Shown piece by piece: positions 36,020 through 47,329 of a stretch of 64,000 nucleotides of DNA. A program made the translations under genes and the position numbers. The stretch's first letter is position 1. Every line of letters starts with the position of its first letter. The DNA comes from Lentinus brumalis (Eukaryota; Basidiomycota; Agaricomycetes; Polyporales; Polyporaceae). The stretch spans positions 868,001 to 932,000 of the forward strand of contig MARA01000010.1 of the NCBI GenBank assembly GCA_001792895.1, read 5' to 3'. The notes beneath the pieces are model-generated. The model was not told the origin of the DNA, did no database searches, and saw nothing but the letters and a program-made list of their open reading frames with translations.

Positions 36020-36191
36020 CATACTAGGCTACTATATTCCGACGTTATTTCGCCCAACGGACTCATTCTGACAAAGGGTGCAAGAGAGGGGGGGTGTGTA
36101 CAGAGTGCGCGGGGGGGCGCGCAGGTAAGTGGGGTGGCGGTGTTTACGTGTAGGGTGTGCAAATTAATTAATGTTCAAAAGGGCCGCCATA
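36020..36191 (-). repeat. Right terminal inverted repeat
   Basis: Reverse complement of the left arm, two bases longer because two G/C homopolymers each differ by one base. Confidence 0.9.
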
Positions 36192-36198
36192 TAAGCCC

Positions 36199-38485
36199 TC
36201 TCGACGTTGACGTCCTCCTGCCCGGTTCTAGGCCCGACTCCCAATCCGGCCTCCCAATGCCACTACAGGCTTACCCAGCGTTTCCCACGCATACTCTGGC
36301 TTATCCGCGACTACTTATCTGAGCTTGAAACACGCGTAGCTGGCCTCCGTGCCTCCGCCACGCTCAGCGCAGCTTCCCCGGAATCACTGCCCGTCGTCGC
36401 GATCCGTCGAATGCACCGAGCGATGACTTCGCCGCACGCCCCGCCGTCCCCACGTCGTCCACAGGCATCTGCGCCCTCCCGGATCTTGGCCGTGGCACGC
36501 TGCACGGCGTGTACGATTGACTTCTGTCTCCTGACTCCTGCGCGTATCGCATTTCCACCTCGCCCGCACAAGCTCCCACGCGAGCTGAAGCATGTCCCGG
36601 AACGTGGACGGACCCTACGACACGCTAGCGTCGCCCCGGCGGCGGCGGCGGGCCAGCCACCGACGAGCACGTCGGCGAACCACAGCGGCAGGATTCGAGG
36701 CGAACGCAGTCGCGAGGCGCTGCAACGCGGTTGCACACTACACTGCGCTTACAGTCCTATCAACGTGAGTCCGTCGCCGTCCTGGGCAGTGCGATCTCGG
36801 ATTGCGTCTTTCCCCTCGAGGCACGTCAAACCTGGCCAAGTTGGCAGCTTCCCCAGGGTTCGCACCCTTCGCGTGGCACGGACAGCCAGGGATTTGTATT
36901 GCCGACGTGCTTCTTCGAAGCCTTCGCTCGCGACCTGCTCGTATCCGTCCGCGTATGTACCAGAATGGTTATCTTGGCTCGGGTCGCGACTTCGGCTGCA
37001 CGGAAGCTGTGCCATGAACCGGTTGTGCTGACTGCCATGCAACGAGGAGTCGCCGATACGTGCTGCGCCCTCGTGAAGAATCTTTCACGAGAGCACTGGC
37101 AGCTACACTTGTGGACTGTCCTTTTCTGGCTCCGTGCTGAGTACTACATAGTGCCTACACGCATAATATGTGATAGACAAATGCCGCGTCTCATGCGCCA
37201 CAACGCCGTCGATGTTGCGGCATCTGCGCTTCGTTTTGCCTCCGTTGCCGCGGCTTCTCGAGCCCAGTGCGGGGCCCCACACTCTCGCAGCCCATGCTCC
37301 ATCTGTTGAACGATCCCGCCGGGAAGGTCGTACGACATCGATGCCGTCAGTGCATCCCGGCATCCTTGATGCATATTCGGCGAGTTTGAATGTTCTGGGA
37401 GTCCTGGGACCGCTGGATTCCCGCGATGACACCACGCGTCGACGTCAGACAGACGACTCATCTGTGCAGGGTGATGGTGATGGGGCGTAGGTGGTTGGTA
37501 CGAGCACATTTGCCCACACTGTCTTTGGACGAGTCGGGCACGAAGCTTCAGTAGTGCGCTGGGTGTAAATGTCACACAATCAGCAGGAGAGCAGGAGCAG
37601 GAGAAAGAGGGTAAGATCCGGCCGCCCAGCTACAGCTATATACAGGTATGTATCTACCAATTATCGGAACCCGGATAAGACGCTTGCTTACTTGTAGTCG
37701 CTGTTGGCACAAGGTGATATGTTGTCGGGCACGGTCGCCTATCTTCGCGTGCATGCGACGTCTGTTGCGCCAGTGGAAGCTAAAAGTTCAGTCTTGGGCG
37801 AACAGAACGCGGCGTTGCAGGTATCTAGACGGTCCTCTTACTCAAGCCGGAGGACCGGGCCCGGGCAGTTCTGCAGCCTCATGGGGGAGAGGGTTTCAAC
37901 GGCGGTAAAGTATGGACGGGTTGAAGGTGCGGGTGAAGACGTTCCATGGTGCGTCCTATAAGTACTGATACAGTAGACTGGCTAACGTCAAACCACAGGA
38001 ACTCGCGGGGAGTGCTGAGCCCCACTCTTATTCCATCCCCAGGTGCGATAGAATCAGTCAGTTGCTGCGTCATGAACCTTCGGGGCTCTAGCACGACCTT
38101 GATACTACCAGGCGTATTCTGAGCTTTGCCGACTATCGGGGAACTTTCCACAGTACTCTGTTAAGTCCGGTGTTATCGTGCCTCTCCTCCACAACGCTTC
38201 AGCAGCAGCAGTGCGATATGCTGACTGAGCAGTTTACTCAGCAACAGTTGGCTTCTACTGCGGCTTCTAAAGTTATACGGCCCCGTACCGAGCGACGCAT
38301 ACACGAAGCGCGTTATGGTGCAATGATTCGTGCGTTCGATGGTTGCTTTGTCAGAAGAGACATCACGCAACCCTGGAACAGCAACGGCGAGCAAACGGCG
38401 AGTATATCTTGGTGCAGTCCTTCCGTTTGCTCATCTTCAACAGTTCAGTTAGAGAGACATCCTAGTCTTCACCGGAACACTCGCC
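36199..38485. other. 2.3-kb stretch with unassigned ORFs
   Basis: Open frames of 274 codons (36207-37031, plus), 192 codons (36731-37309, plus), and 141-143 codons on the minus strand overlap each other. None shows a domain, signal peptide or CaaX end. A frame starting near 36588 (MSRNVDGPYDTLASPRRRRR) runs to a perfect gtgagt donor at 36767 and might be an exon, but I found no partner. Treated as undecided. Confidence 0.4.
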
Positions 38486-39982
38486 ATGGGCCCGCAACAC
38501 AACTCACCAGCTGCGAACGTCCCCTACTTCATACCTGCACAATACCCTCCTGCAGGCACCGCGTTCAACCCGCATACAGACGGCAAGCCTATTCCTACTC
38601 TCTTCCAGCCCATCAAAATCCGTGGGGTAGAGTTTCAGAACCGCATCTGGGTGAGTTTGAGTCCACGCTTGACAGGGACAAGACACATAACTAATGCGCG
38701 ACCGTCGCAAGGTCTCGCCTCTCGCTCAGTACTCCGCCGAGAACGGCTTGATATCGCCTTGGCAGGACGCGCACAGTACGTCTGCCTGCGATGGATTCCG
38801 CATCCCGCATCGGGACCTCGCTGACTGCGAATTCATGCAGTCGGTGGCATTGTGACACGGGGCCCCGGTCTGACCTTTGTCGAGGCCAACGCCGTCTCTC
38901 CGGAAGGCCGGAGCTCACCCGACGATGCGGGGATATGGACGGAGGAGCAGGCACGCGCCTGGTCGCGCATCGTGCAGTTTGCACACTCACAAGGGCAGAA
39001 AATTGGCGTACAGCTCGCCCACGGCGGGCGCAAGGCATCCACTGTCCCCTGTTCGTCGCCGCAGGACCGATCGCGGACAAGGCCATTGGCGGGTGGCCCG
39101 ACGACGTGTGGGGGCCGTCGGAGGTGCCGTGGAGCGCTGACTATCCGAAACCGAAGGCCCTGACGAAGGAGGGCATCCAGCGGGTGGTCAAGGCCTTCGT
39201 GGTTGCCGCGAAGCATGCGGTGCGGGCGGGCTTCGACGTCGTGGAGATCCATGGCGCGCATGGGTTTCTCATCAGCTCGTTCTTGACCCCGACGAGCAAC
39301 AAACGGACGGACGAGTATGGCGGGAGCTTCGAGAACCGGATCAGGTTCCCTCTTGAGGTCGTCGATGCCGTTCGCGGAGTAATACCTCCGACGATGCCTC
39401 TGTTCTTCAGGTGAGCCGGCTTGTGGCTTTACTCTCCCTCGCTATACATATCGAATCTCATCCGCAGAATCTCAGCCACGGAGTGGCTCGAGGACGTCTA
39501 CCCGAATGAGCCCTCCTGGCGCTCCGAAGACACCGTCAAGTTCGCTGCAATACTCGCGGAACACGGCGTCGACCTCGTCGACGTCTCGTCCGGCGGGTGC
39601 AGCGCTGTGGCGCGCACTCCTCCCTTGGTACCCAGTAACGGGTACCAGGTCCCGTTCGCCGCCGCCGTAAAGCAGGCGCACGGAGACAAGATCCTCGTGG
39701 CTGCAGTCGGAGCCATTCGCGATGGGAAGTTCGCGCAGAGCGTGCTCGATGAGGTCCGTTTGTCCCTCGGCATCATCTCTCACTGCATGTTACCCCAGGG
39801 CGCTGACGGACTTGCACGCGAGCTAGGGCAAAGCGGACGTGGTCTTCGTGGGGCGGCTGTTCCAGAAGAATCCCGGGCTGGTGTGGGCTTTTGCGGACGA
39901 CCTCGGCGTCGAGCTGCACCACTCGCGACAGATCGGGTGGGCTTTCCAGGGGCGTCCGAAGCCGCAGCAGAAGCAGACGTAA
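38486..39982 (+). CDS. NADH:flavin oxidoreductase / old yellow enzyme (YqjM-like), one-base frameshift
   Basis: Start [20 protein letters not shown], then [20 protein letters not shown] and [18 protein letters not shown], the FMN-binding N-terminal strand of OYE-class TIM barrels. Diagnostic motifs follow: [59 protein letters not shown] and [19 protein letters not shown], ending [10 protein letters not shown]. Short introns at about 38650-38711, 38777-38839, 39411-39467 and 39755-39832. Between KAST and [15 protein letters not shown] the frame changes by one base at about 39050: a tgttc where tggttc would keep the frame and supply the Trp expected there. Either a pseudogene-making deletion or a base-calling error. 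Function: FMN- and NAD(P)H-dependent reduction of activated double bonds. Confidence 0.85.
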
Positions 39983-40978
39983 GTAGGGAGATTGGGCTGG
40001 TTGGCAGTCTACATGGTGACTGTGTAGGTATCAGAAAACATGCTTCTAGATCTGGTTATCCTTCCCGTCGAGTGCAGTGTGCAGGAACACGTCACTAGGG
40101 TATATTTGTCGTGTCTCAAGTTGACGAGCCGACCGCTGTCTTCGGGCTTGAGCGATGTGATGACCTTTGCGACGGCCGTCAGTACTTCAGTCCCCGTTCA
40201 TATATCTGCTCCCGCTCGTCAACGAAGCCCGACATGCAACCGCAAACAGCGGACACGCACCCGTCTTTACCCGTCCTCAACAGAGACAGATGACCACCAA
40301 GTCCGGTCGCTCCGCCTTTCGCCTGTAAAGTACTCACGTCTGCATCCGTCGGAGAAAGGGAGAGAATGAGATAAGACGCCGGCACTCTGGGCGCCTCATA
40401 CATCTTGACCATCGACCACCACCGGACTCCTGCCATCCATCCATGACCATAACTATCCCATCGCGTGCCCCCCAGTTCCACTCTTGCTATGATATTGTCA
40501 AACCCGAGAGCGAGAAAGACTGAACAGGATCTTGCTCGAGGTCCCATCAATGTCGCCCATTGACGCTCTCTTCATTGCCATCCCGTGTGGCAAGTCCTCC
40601 GCCCTCTTGGCCCTGGATATGACGGTCTCTAGGTGGACGAGTCCCTTGGCACGTCTCCGGGGCTGTCTCGGACAAGTCTTTCCTCTTCGACGAATCAGCG
40701 CATATCAAGAGCGATGCGTTCGTTCATCACATCACCGTCAGCGTCCCGTACTCATACGGTACTGGCGACAATTGTCGATGAGAGAGAGCCCGACGCTGTG
40801 GGCCAGATATCACGCAACACGTCGGGCTTATATGCCTGCCCGTTGTACTGGTACGCACTTGGCCCTTCGCTCTTGGCCAAGCTACCCTCAGAGAGGCCGG
40901 TCCCGCCCTATTTCTTCTCCTGCTCGCCGTCTTTCTTCCCTCTCTTCCTATCTTCTTCCTTTGCGTTTCTAGTCCAAA
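39983..40978. other. Intergenic region, promoter of the sedolisin gene
   Basis: About 1 kb with a 123-codon minus-strand frame (40550-40179) lacking motifs. The last 70 bp before the ATG are a pyrimidine-rich tract (ttcttctcctgctcg...cttcctttgcg), typical of highly expressed fungal genes. Confidence 0.5.
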
Positions 40979-42912
40979 ATGGTCGCAGCCGGTCTGCTTG
41001 CTTTGTCGACTTTCTTCATGCTCGCGCTGGGCGCGCCCATCTACGATGCACTTCACCTACACGACGCGCGTGCGGCCGCGCCGGCGGGGTACAAGGCCAG
41101 CGCCGCTGCAGACCCAAGTGAGGTGCTCAGCCTGCGCATCGCCCTCAAGACGGACACCTCCGCGCTGGTTCAGAAGCTGATGGACGTGAGCACTCCGGGT
41201 AGCAAGGATTACCGGAACTTCCTCAGCAAGGCGCAGGTACGTGTCGTTCAGCATTCATGTCGCGCGTGGTACCAACGTATGTCTCCTGGCGACATAGGTG
41301 GAGAAGCTGACCGCGCCCAGCGCGGTCGGGACTAAGGCAGTCAAGGCATGGTTGAAGAAGAATGGGATCACGGCGACGCCGGGCGCTACGAAGCAGTGGC
41401 TGAACATACAGGTTCCCGTGGCACAAGCGAATGAGATGCTCGGCGCGGACTTCACGGTGTATGAGAATAAGGACACAGGGATAAGCGCAGTGCGCACCCT
41501 CGCGTACTCCCTCCCCAAGAGCGTGAAGCCCTTTGTCGACTTCATTTACCCCGCCACAGCGTAAGTGGTCACTACTCTGACCCATGACTTCGCGATAGAC
41601 TTACCACATTCTCGTGTTTGTAGCTTCCCTGTCCAGTCCACTCGCGGCATCGCGACAACGCACACCGCTGGTTCCTTCCGCAACACGACCGTGGCCCGCC
41701 GAGCGGGGACGGCCGATCCTGCGTGTGCGGAAGCCATAACGCCACAGTGTCTGCAGGCGCTTTACAACATTCCTACTGAACCTGCGACGCAAAGTTCCAA
41801 CACGATGGTAGTCAGTAGCTTCGTGGACTCGTTCGCGAGTAAGGCAGATCTGTCGACCTTCCTCAGCGACTTCCGTCCCGACATATCGAAGGACATCTCC
41901 TTCGATGTAACCTCCCTGAATGGCGGCGAGAACGACGAGTCTAACCCTAGTACCGAGGGCGTGAGTGCCTTCCTCTTGATGCCATGCTTGCAGTAAGGCT
42001 CACTTACACCCGTTCGTAGAGCTTGGACATTCAGTATACAGTCGGCATAGCAACGGAGGTACCTACTACATTCTTCACTGTCGGCAGCGGCGACGGCGGT
42101 GACCTCACCGGCTTCCTGGACCTTGTGAACGAGCTCATCTCCCAAGACAACCCGCCCACTGTTTTCACCACCAGCTTCGGGTTCCCAGAAGAGCTTGTTC
42201 CGGAGGACCTTGCGAACAACATTTGCGATGCGTATGCGCAGCTCGGCGCTCGGGGCACATCCATCTTCTTCTCGTCCGGAGACAGCGGCGTTGATGATGG
42301 TCAAAGCAGTACTTGCACCACTTTCCGGCCCACCTTCCCATCCGGGTGCCCCTTCGTCACTGTTGTCGGCGCGACGCAGGGTGTCTCCCCTGATATCGCG
42401 GCAGACTTCTCCTCCGGTGGCTTCTCGAACTACTTCACCCAGCCCGACTATCAGCAGGATGCGGTCGGATCTTACCTCTCCAAGCTCGGTGACCTCAACG
42501 CTGGCCTTTTCAATACCGGCGGCCGTGGCTTCCCCGATGTGTCCGCAGTCGGCGTTGCGTACCAAGTGAGGATCGCGGGGGAGGTGCAACCTGTCTTCGG
42601 CACGAGCGCCAGCACGCCACTCTTCGCGAGCATCGTCGCGCTCCTCAATGACCGCCTCATCGCCGACGGGCAGGCTCCGATGGGCTTCCTTAACCCGATG
42701 TTGTACTCGTCTGGCCTGACCGCGCTGGACGATGTGGTACGAGGCAGTAACCCTGGCTGTGGCACCGACGGCTTCCCCGCCGACCAGGGATGGGATCCGG
42801 TATGTCCTCTGCACTCGGTCGGACTTGTCTGCAGTATCGTGACCTACGTTTGCAGGTTACTGGTTTGGGTACGCCCGACTTCGACAAATTCGTTACCTTG
42901 TTGGGTCTTTGA
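40979..42912 (+). CDS. Sedolisin-family (S53) serine-carboxyl peptidase, 564 aa
   Basis: Exons 40979-41236, 41298-41560, 41624-41960, 42020-42799 and 42856-42912 sum to 1695 nt. A signal peptide (AGLLALSTFFMLALGAP) precedes a pro-kumamolisin activation domain (ADPSEVLSLRIALK; STPGSKDYRNFLSKAQV; PGATKQWLNIQVPV). The catalytic domain has the Glu and Asp in STEGSLDIQY, the SFG motif in FTTSFGFPEE, FFSSGDSGV and the nucleophile in FGTSASTPLFASI. The calcium site and end are GWDPVTGLGTPDF. About 200 residues of propeptide and 360 of protease match fungal tripeptidyl-peptidases/grifolisin-like enzymes. Secreted and active at acid pH, it should degrade proteins outside the cell. A second secretory protease gene follows on the same strand. 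Confidence 0.96.
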
Positions 42913-44168
42913 TACAGCGCTCGTGCGCGTCGCGCAAAACCATTCCTTCAATAGCACGACATGCACGTTCATCTCCTTTGCAGTCGAGCGCTTTATCGGT
43001 ATCGAACGGGTAACGAGTGAACACTGGGAACGCAATCATGGTAATCGGTGCCTCGGCAGACTTAAGTAGTCCCCGAAGCCGAAGGAACAGGGTACCGCTC
43101 AGTGCAACTCAGTGCTCACAATTTCAATTGCACGCTGGCGGACCGCGCAGGAGTCTCCCTATCTGCACATGCTTTCCGAAATTGGAGCGAATGTCCGCTA
43201 AACAGACAACGCCGGTACCACCGTGTTCAACATTGTACCACGCCGGCGCCGTACCGCAACTGACAGCCAGTATCAGACAGTTCCTGAGCCGCTTCTGCCC
43301 ACCAGTCAACTGCCATACTGCTACAGCATCCAGGTCGATAGCTGTTGGGGTACGAGAAGCCAATCTTGGTGAGCGGTGCCTTCGCAAAAGCAGTGCCCAG
43401 TGCTCACATATTTCACTCGCATGTCATCATGGACGGTGGCGGATGGTACAGTATATGCAGGCATACTTCTTGTCCGCCGCGAGCACTGGGCAGGTTGAGT
43501 GAGGGATTCCGTTGCAAGACCACATTTGGAATACCAGTCCTACATTGTCGGCGGCGCGCCGCCGCTCATCGAATTCTTCGCTGGAGCTCGGCGGTCTCGT
43601 ACCCAGCTTATGTACTGGTGGTGGGGTGCGACCTCATCCCGTACATGGTCTGGGTACGGGCCCAGAACTCGGAGGCCTCTTTAGCAATCCTTCGCCAAGC
43701 AAACATGGATAGCGTCCCGAATTTGCATGATGGTCGTACCGGTTGGAGCCCGAGGCTGTGCACACTGCTGTCTTGTACCCTCAGCTTTCAAGAGCACGAG
43801 TGAAAGACCTCATGCAGTCGTGAGTCAGCTGCTTTTTCAACACAATCTATGGGCAGCTAAAGTGCCAATCTCAGGGCAATTGATCACTACGCATTGACCT
43901 GCATGGATAATCGATGTATGCCTTCAAGTTCCGACATCGGAGGGGAACCCTTCGCGTAGTACCAGAACACGACCGGCACACCGCCACTCACATTGTCAAA
44001 CGCCGACGCCGTATCACAGCCCACAGACAACCGGTGTCAGCCAATTTGTGATTGCTTCTCCGTCACCGATGGTGGCCGGTACTTCGTGTATATAAGATGC
44101 GAGACGTCTCACAAGGTGAGTCCTCATCCTATCCCCTTCCTCGTTTTCCTTGTCTTCTTTCTTTCAAC
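42913..44168. other. Intergenic region with a diverged direct repeat
   Basis: No gene supported. A segment at about 43205-43300 resembles 43965-44060 (shared blocks cattgt, acgccg-cgccgta, tcag-ca-tt and gcttc in the same order). The second copy is the immediate promoter of the aspartic protease, followed by TATATAAG at 44089-44096 and a CT-rich leader. Confidence 0.45.
44089..44096 (+). promoter_or_regulatory. TATA box of the aspartic protease gene
   Basis: TATATAAG 73 bp before the ATG at 44169, with a pyrimidine-rich stretch in between. Confidence 0.6.
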
Positions 44169-46050
44169 ATGCTTCCTTCTTCTCTTCTACGAACTCTCTT
44201 GCCTGTTTCCTTTTGGGCGGGGTCTGTATACGCTCGCTCGACTTTCAACATCAAGGCACATGGTACGGGGGTCCAGTATGCGGCTTCGGGCCAGGCAGCC
44301 GGGGACATCGGTGTGACGACTTCAAACGATCTCTCGGTATGTAATCACTCTGGTCACCTTTCGCTGCGGATGCTCACTAGATGCCTTCAGTACTACGTCG
44401 ATATCACCCTGGGAGGACAGAGTAAGTGCTCACGAAGTTATACGAGCCCATGACGTTTGCTGATCGCTGCCCGTGCGCAGACTTCACCGTCCTGTTGGAC
44501 ACCGGCTCGACTGACCTTTGGGTATACACGGCGGGCAAGGATGTAAAGTTCACAAACACGACGAATCTCGATGCCTCGCTGCACTACGGGATCGGTTCCG
44601 TAGACGGTATCATCCAGTTCACCGAGTTGAAGCTTGGAGACTTTACTATTCCAAACCAAGGTACGTGTGCAATCGCTTTCAGTCACGGCGGAAGTCGCTC
44701 AATGCGTTCGCGACTATGTAGTCTTCATCAACGCCACTGAGGTGACGGACATGCAACTCGACACATACCAAGGAATCATGGGCATGGCGTTCGACAACAC
44801 GGACATTTACCAGAAGATCCAATCTGCCTGGGGAACGGACGCTGCGAACTCGCTAGCTCGCGCGCCGATCACCAACATCTTCGCCCAGGACCCTACTCTA
44901 CCGAACAACTTCGACGTCCAGCTGGGACGCACGAGTGAGCTGGAGGACATTGCCGATGGGGTTTTCGTCATCTCCGACCACGGGGAGGGCTTCGAGAACG
45001 TCACGAAGGCACCGCAGCTGCCTCGTGTCGCGCCGGACCATTGGAGCATCGTCATGGACGCCATGCTGGTGAACGGCAAGAGCTTTGCGTTCAACAAGTC
45101 GCGCATCTCCGGCGTGCCCTCGGGGAAAGTCGTTGCCGCGCTCGACACTGGGTACTCGTTCCCCCCGATTCCGGGTGCTGCCGTCGACGCCATCTATAGC
45201 ACCATTCCTGGTGCACTGTTCGATTCGTACTCGGGTTTCTGGCTCGTCCCTTGCGACGCAAGCACGAACCTGACCTTCGTTTTTGCGTAAGTCGCGCGGT
45301 CTGTCATTTTCAGCCAGTAACTCACGCTCCCCTGCAGCGGTCAAGAGTTCCCGGTTCACCCTATCGACCTGACGTACCCGAACACAATCGAACTCGAGGT
45401 CAACGGCACCCTCACAAACGTCACGGCGTGCATCAACACATACCAGGCGTCCACCCTCGACCCCAGGAGCTTCACCGGTTTCGACCTCATCCTCGGCGAC
45501 GCATTCCTGCGCAACGTCTACGCATCGTACGTGACTCCCTCGTCCTGCGCATGTACCATGTTTGTCTGACTGATCTCGCCACAGCTTCGACTACGGCGAC
45601 TACTACCCTGGCAACCACACCAATGGCCTGCCCTTCGTGCAGATGCTGCCCACTACGGATGCCTCCAAGATGTGGCAAGAGTTCCACGATGAGCGCGCTG
45701 CGACTCTCGCAGAGCTTCCTCCCGTGATCGACCCTGCTGCCATCATCCAGGCGGAGAAGGCACTCCAGGAGTCTGCGGCGGACGAAGACCTGCACAAGAC
45801 AGGGATGGTCGCCGGTGCCGCCGCTTCGTCCGATGAGGACTCGTCGAGTGGGGACAGTTGGGGCAAGAAGTACGGCACGATCGCGTTGGGGCTCCTTGCA
45901 GCGAATCTCTTGATTGGAGTCGTCCTGCTCGTCGTGACGATCACCATGTGCGTGCGCGGGGTCAAGGGCAAGAGCGTGCGCTATGCACCCGTACGCTTCA
46001 AGGATAACGTTGACGACTTTGAGCGGGGGGCGCTGAAGTACAGCGACTGA
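44169..46050 (+). CDS. Membrane-anchored A1 aspartic protease, 532 aa
   Basis: Six exons (44169-44336, 44391-44421, 44481-44660, 44722-45286, 45338-45526, 45585-46050) sum to 1599 nt. A signal peptide (MLPSSLLRTLLPVSFWAG) is followed by YYVDITLGGQNFTVLLDTGS TDLWV with the first catalytic Asp, GIGSVDGIIQF (flap region) and GIMGMAFDN. The second Asp lies in VVAALDTGYSFPP; the usual DTGTS/T Ser/Thr is replaced by Tyr-Ser, a feature worth modelling. LILGDAFLRNVYASFDYG closes the fold. A 100-residue acidic stalk (DEDSSSGDSW) leads to one transmembrane helix (IALGLLAANLLIGVVLLVV) and a basic cytosolic tail. It should therefore sit in the plasma or vacuolar membrane with the catalytic part outside, like yapsin-type or basidiomycete-specific PepA relatives. 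Confidence 0.94.
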
Positions 46051-46510
46051 GCGGTTGGGAGGAAGGGTTCGTGTGTCGTCATCATATATAGTACGTTGCT
46101 TACTTTATCGTCTTGTTTTCGCGAGTAGCGTACACTCTGTCTATTGTCCTGCTGTCTCTCATACCACTGTATCCATCGTCTTTTCGCCTTCAAATGCCGA
46201 GGTCGTGTTGTCGGACGGTATGGTCAAGCGAAGAACGCCGTCTTTGATTATTCCTTCGAGCTCGTCAATCGAGAGCTTCGTGGACGCGTTCGTCGGGGAG
46301 ACAGAGGAACGCGTCGCGAGTCGCGACACGCCAGGGAACGCGATCATGTGACCGTGGAGGGAGGAGTGACATCATGGGTCTGGAGGAGCGTGCATGTCGT
46401 CATCGGGCCGACCTGGGGCCATGAAAAGGGCAGAGCGTGCGCGGCGTCTTCCCATCTGCGTTCTCTCCTGTTACTGCCATCCATCGCACTCGCTCATCTA
46501 CATCGCAACC
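46051..46510. other. Intergenic region
   Basis: About 460 bp between two co-oriented genes; 3' UTR of the protease and promoter of the next gene. Nothing else recognised. Confidence 0.5.
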
Positions 46511-47329
46511 ATGTCTGCTGTTATCCGCACCCAGGCTATCCGCTCTGCTCTCCGTGCCGCACCTCGTGCAGCTGCCTCGGTATGTCTCCCTCGTTCGCGA
46601 TATGCACCGTGTCCTCGCTCACCCCGCGCTGTCTCCGCAGCGGCCACGAACGTATGCGACTATCCCTGATCCCACGAAACCCACGGACGCACCGAAGCCC
46701 AACGACATCCCCAAGTCCGGTGGAGGTGGCAACACCGCCCTCCTCGTGATCGGCGGTCTCGCCGCTGCTGGTGGAGGCTACTACTATCTTACGTCCCGCG
46801 AGGCCGACCCCCATGCGCAGAGGAAAGCAGATGAAGAGCGCGTGAAGCAGAAGGCTACCGAGCTGCGCGACGCGGGCAAGGCCACAGCACATGACGCTGT
46901 CCGCGAGGGCCAGGCCAAGTATGACGAGACCAAGGTGCGTACCCGTGTCCTCGAACTCGTGCCGTGCGAACGCGTACGCGATGCTGATGTTATGTTCGCG
47001 TACGTCAGGCAAATGCCCAGGACAAGCTTGCAGCCGCACGTGCGCAGGCTTCCCAGACTGTCAACGACGCACGCAGTACAGCGGCACGTCAGCTCGATAA
47101 CGCGAAAACAACCGTCGTTGACGCGACCCACAAGGTCGAGCAAAAGGTCGGCGAGACCTACGAGGCTGCTGCGTCAAAGACGAAGGCAGAGGCCCAGGGC
47201 TGGAACCAATGGTTCTGGGGCTGGTTTGGCTATGGCAAGGCCAAGGCTGACGAGACGAAGCGGGAGGGCGCACAGAAGGTGGTCGAGGGCGCACAGAAGG
47301 TCGAGAAAGAGGCGGGCAAGCACGCATGA
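46511..47329 (+). CDS. Mitochondrial LEA-like / membrane-anchored coiled-coil protein, 227 aa
   Basis: Exons 46511-46579, 46641-46934 and 47009-47329 total 684 nt. The N-terminus (SAVIRTQAIRSALRAAPRAAAS then RPRTYATIPDP) is a typical mitochondrial presequence with an RxY-A/T processing site. A short Gly/Ala transmembrane helix (ALLVIGGLAAAGGGYYYL) follows. The rest is an amphipathic, Ala/Lys/Glu-rich helix (ADEERVKQKATELRDAGKA; AAARAQASQTVNDARSTAAR; VVDATHKVEQKVGETYEAAA) resembling group 3 LEA proteins, interrupted by WNQWFWGWFGYGK and ending EGAQKVVEGAQKVEKEAGK. Similar unnamed proteins occur in many basidiomycetes. A role in the inner mitochondrial membrane, for example in stress protection or crista structure, is inference. 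Confidence 0.82.

Larger units (their letters stand above)
35463..36198. mobile_element. MITE-like non-autonomous DNA transposon with 7-bp target duplication
   Basis: A 722-bp element (35470-36191) begins TATGGCGGCCCTTTTGAAC and ends with its reverse complement. The terminal inverted repeats are about 170 bp (35470-35639 and 36020-36191) and nearly identical; the differences I see are the length of two C/G runs and one or two bases at the inner end. Both sides carry TAAGCCC (35463-35469 and 36192-36198), the target-site duplication. The 380-bp interior is AT-richer than its surroundings and has no ORF, so there is no transposase. The long repeats with a 7-8 bp duplication do not fit mariner (TA) or piggyBac (TTAA); superfamily is left open (hAT, P or MULE relatives are options). 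It lies 100 bp before the PDK1 start codon. Confidence 0.88.

Noticed and set aside
35470..36191. Interpretation of the inverted-repeat element as a mariner (TA) or piggyBac (TTAA) MITE
   Set aside because: The 7-bp TAAGCCC repeat on both sides fits better than a TA or TTAA duplication.
36207..37031. 274-codon plus-strand frame beside the MITE
   Set aside because: Arg/Ser/Pro-rich with no domain, overlapped by other frames on both strands; no intron or promoter support.
41762..42814. 350-codon open frame on the minus strand
   Set aside because: It is antisense to the sedolisin gene, which has family motifs and clean splicing; the opposite frame is an artefact of GC-rich codons.
38486..44060. 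Secondary-metabolite cluster
   Set aside because: An oxidoreductase and two proteases without a backbone synthase do not make a biosynthetic cluster.
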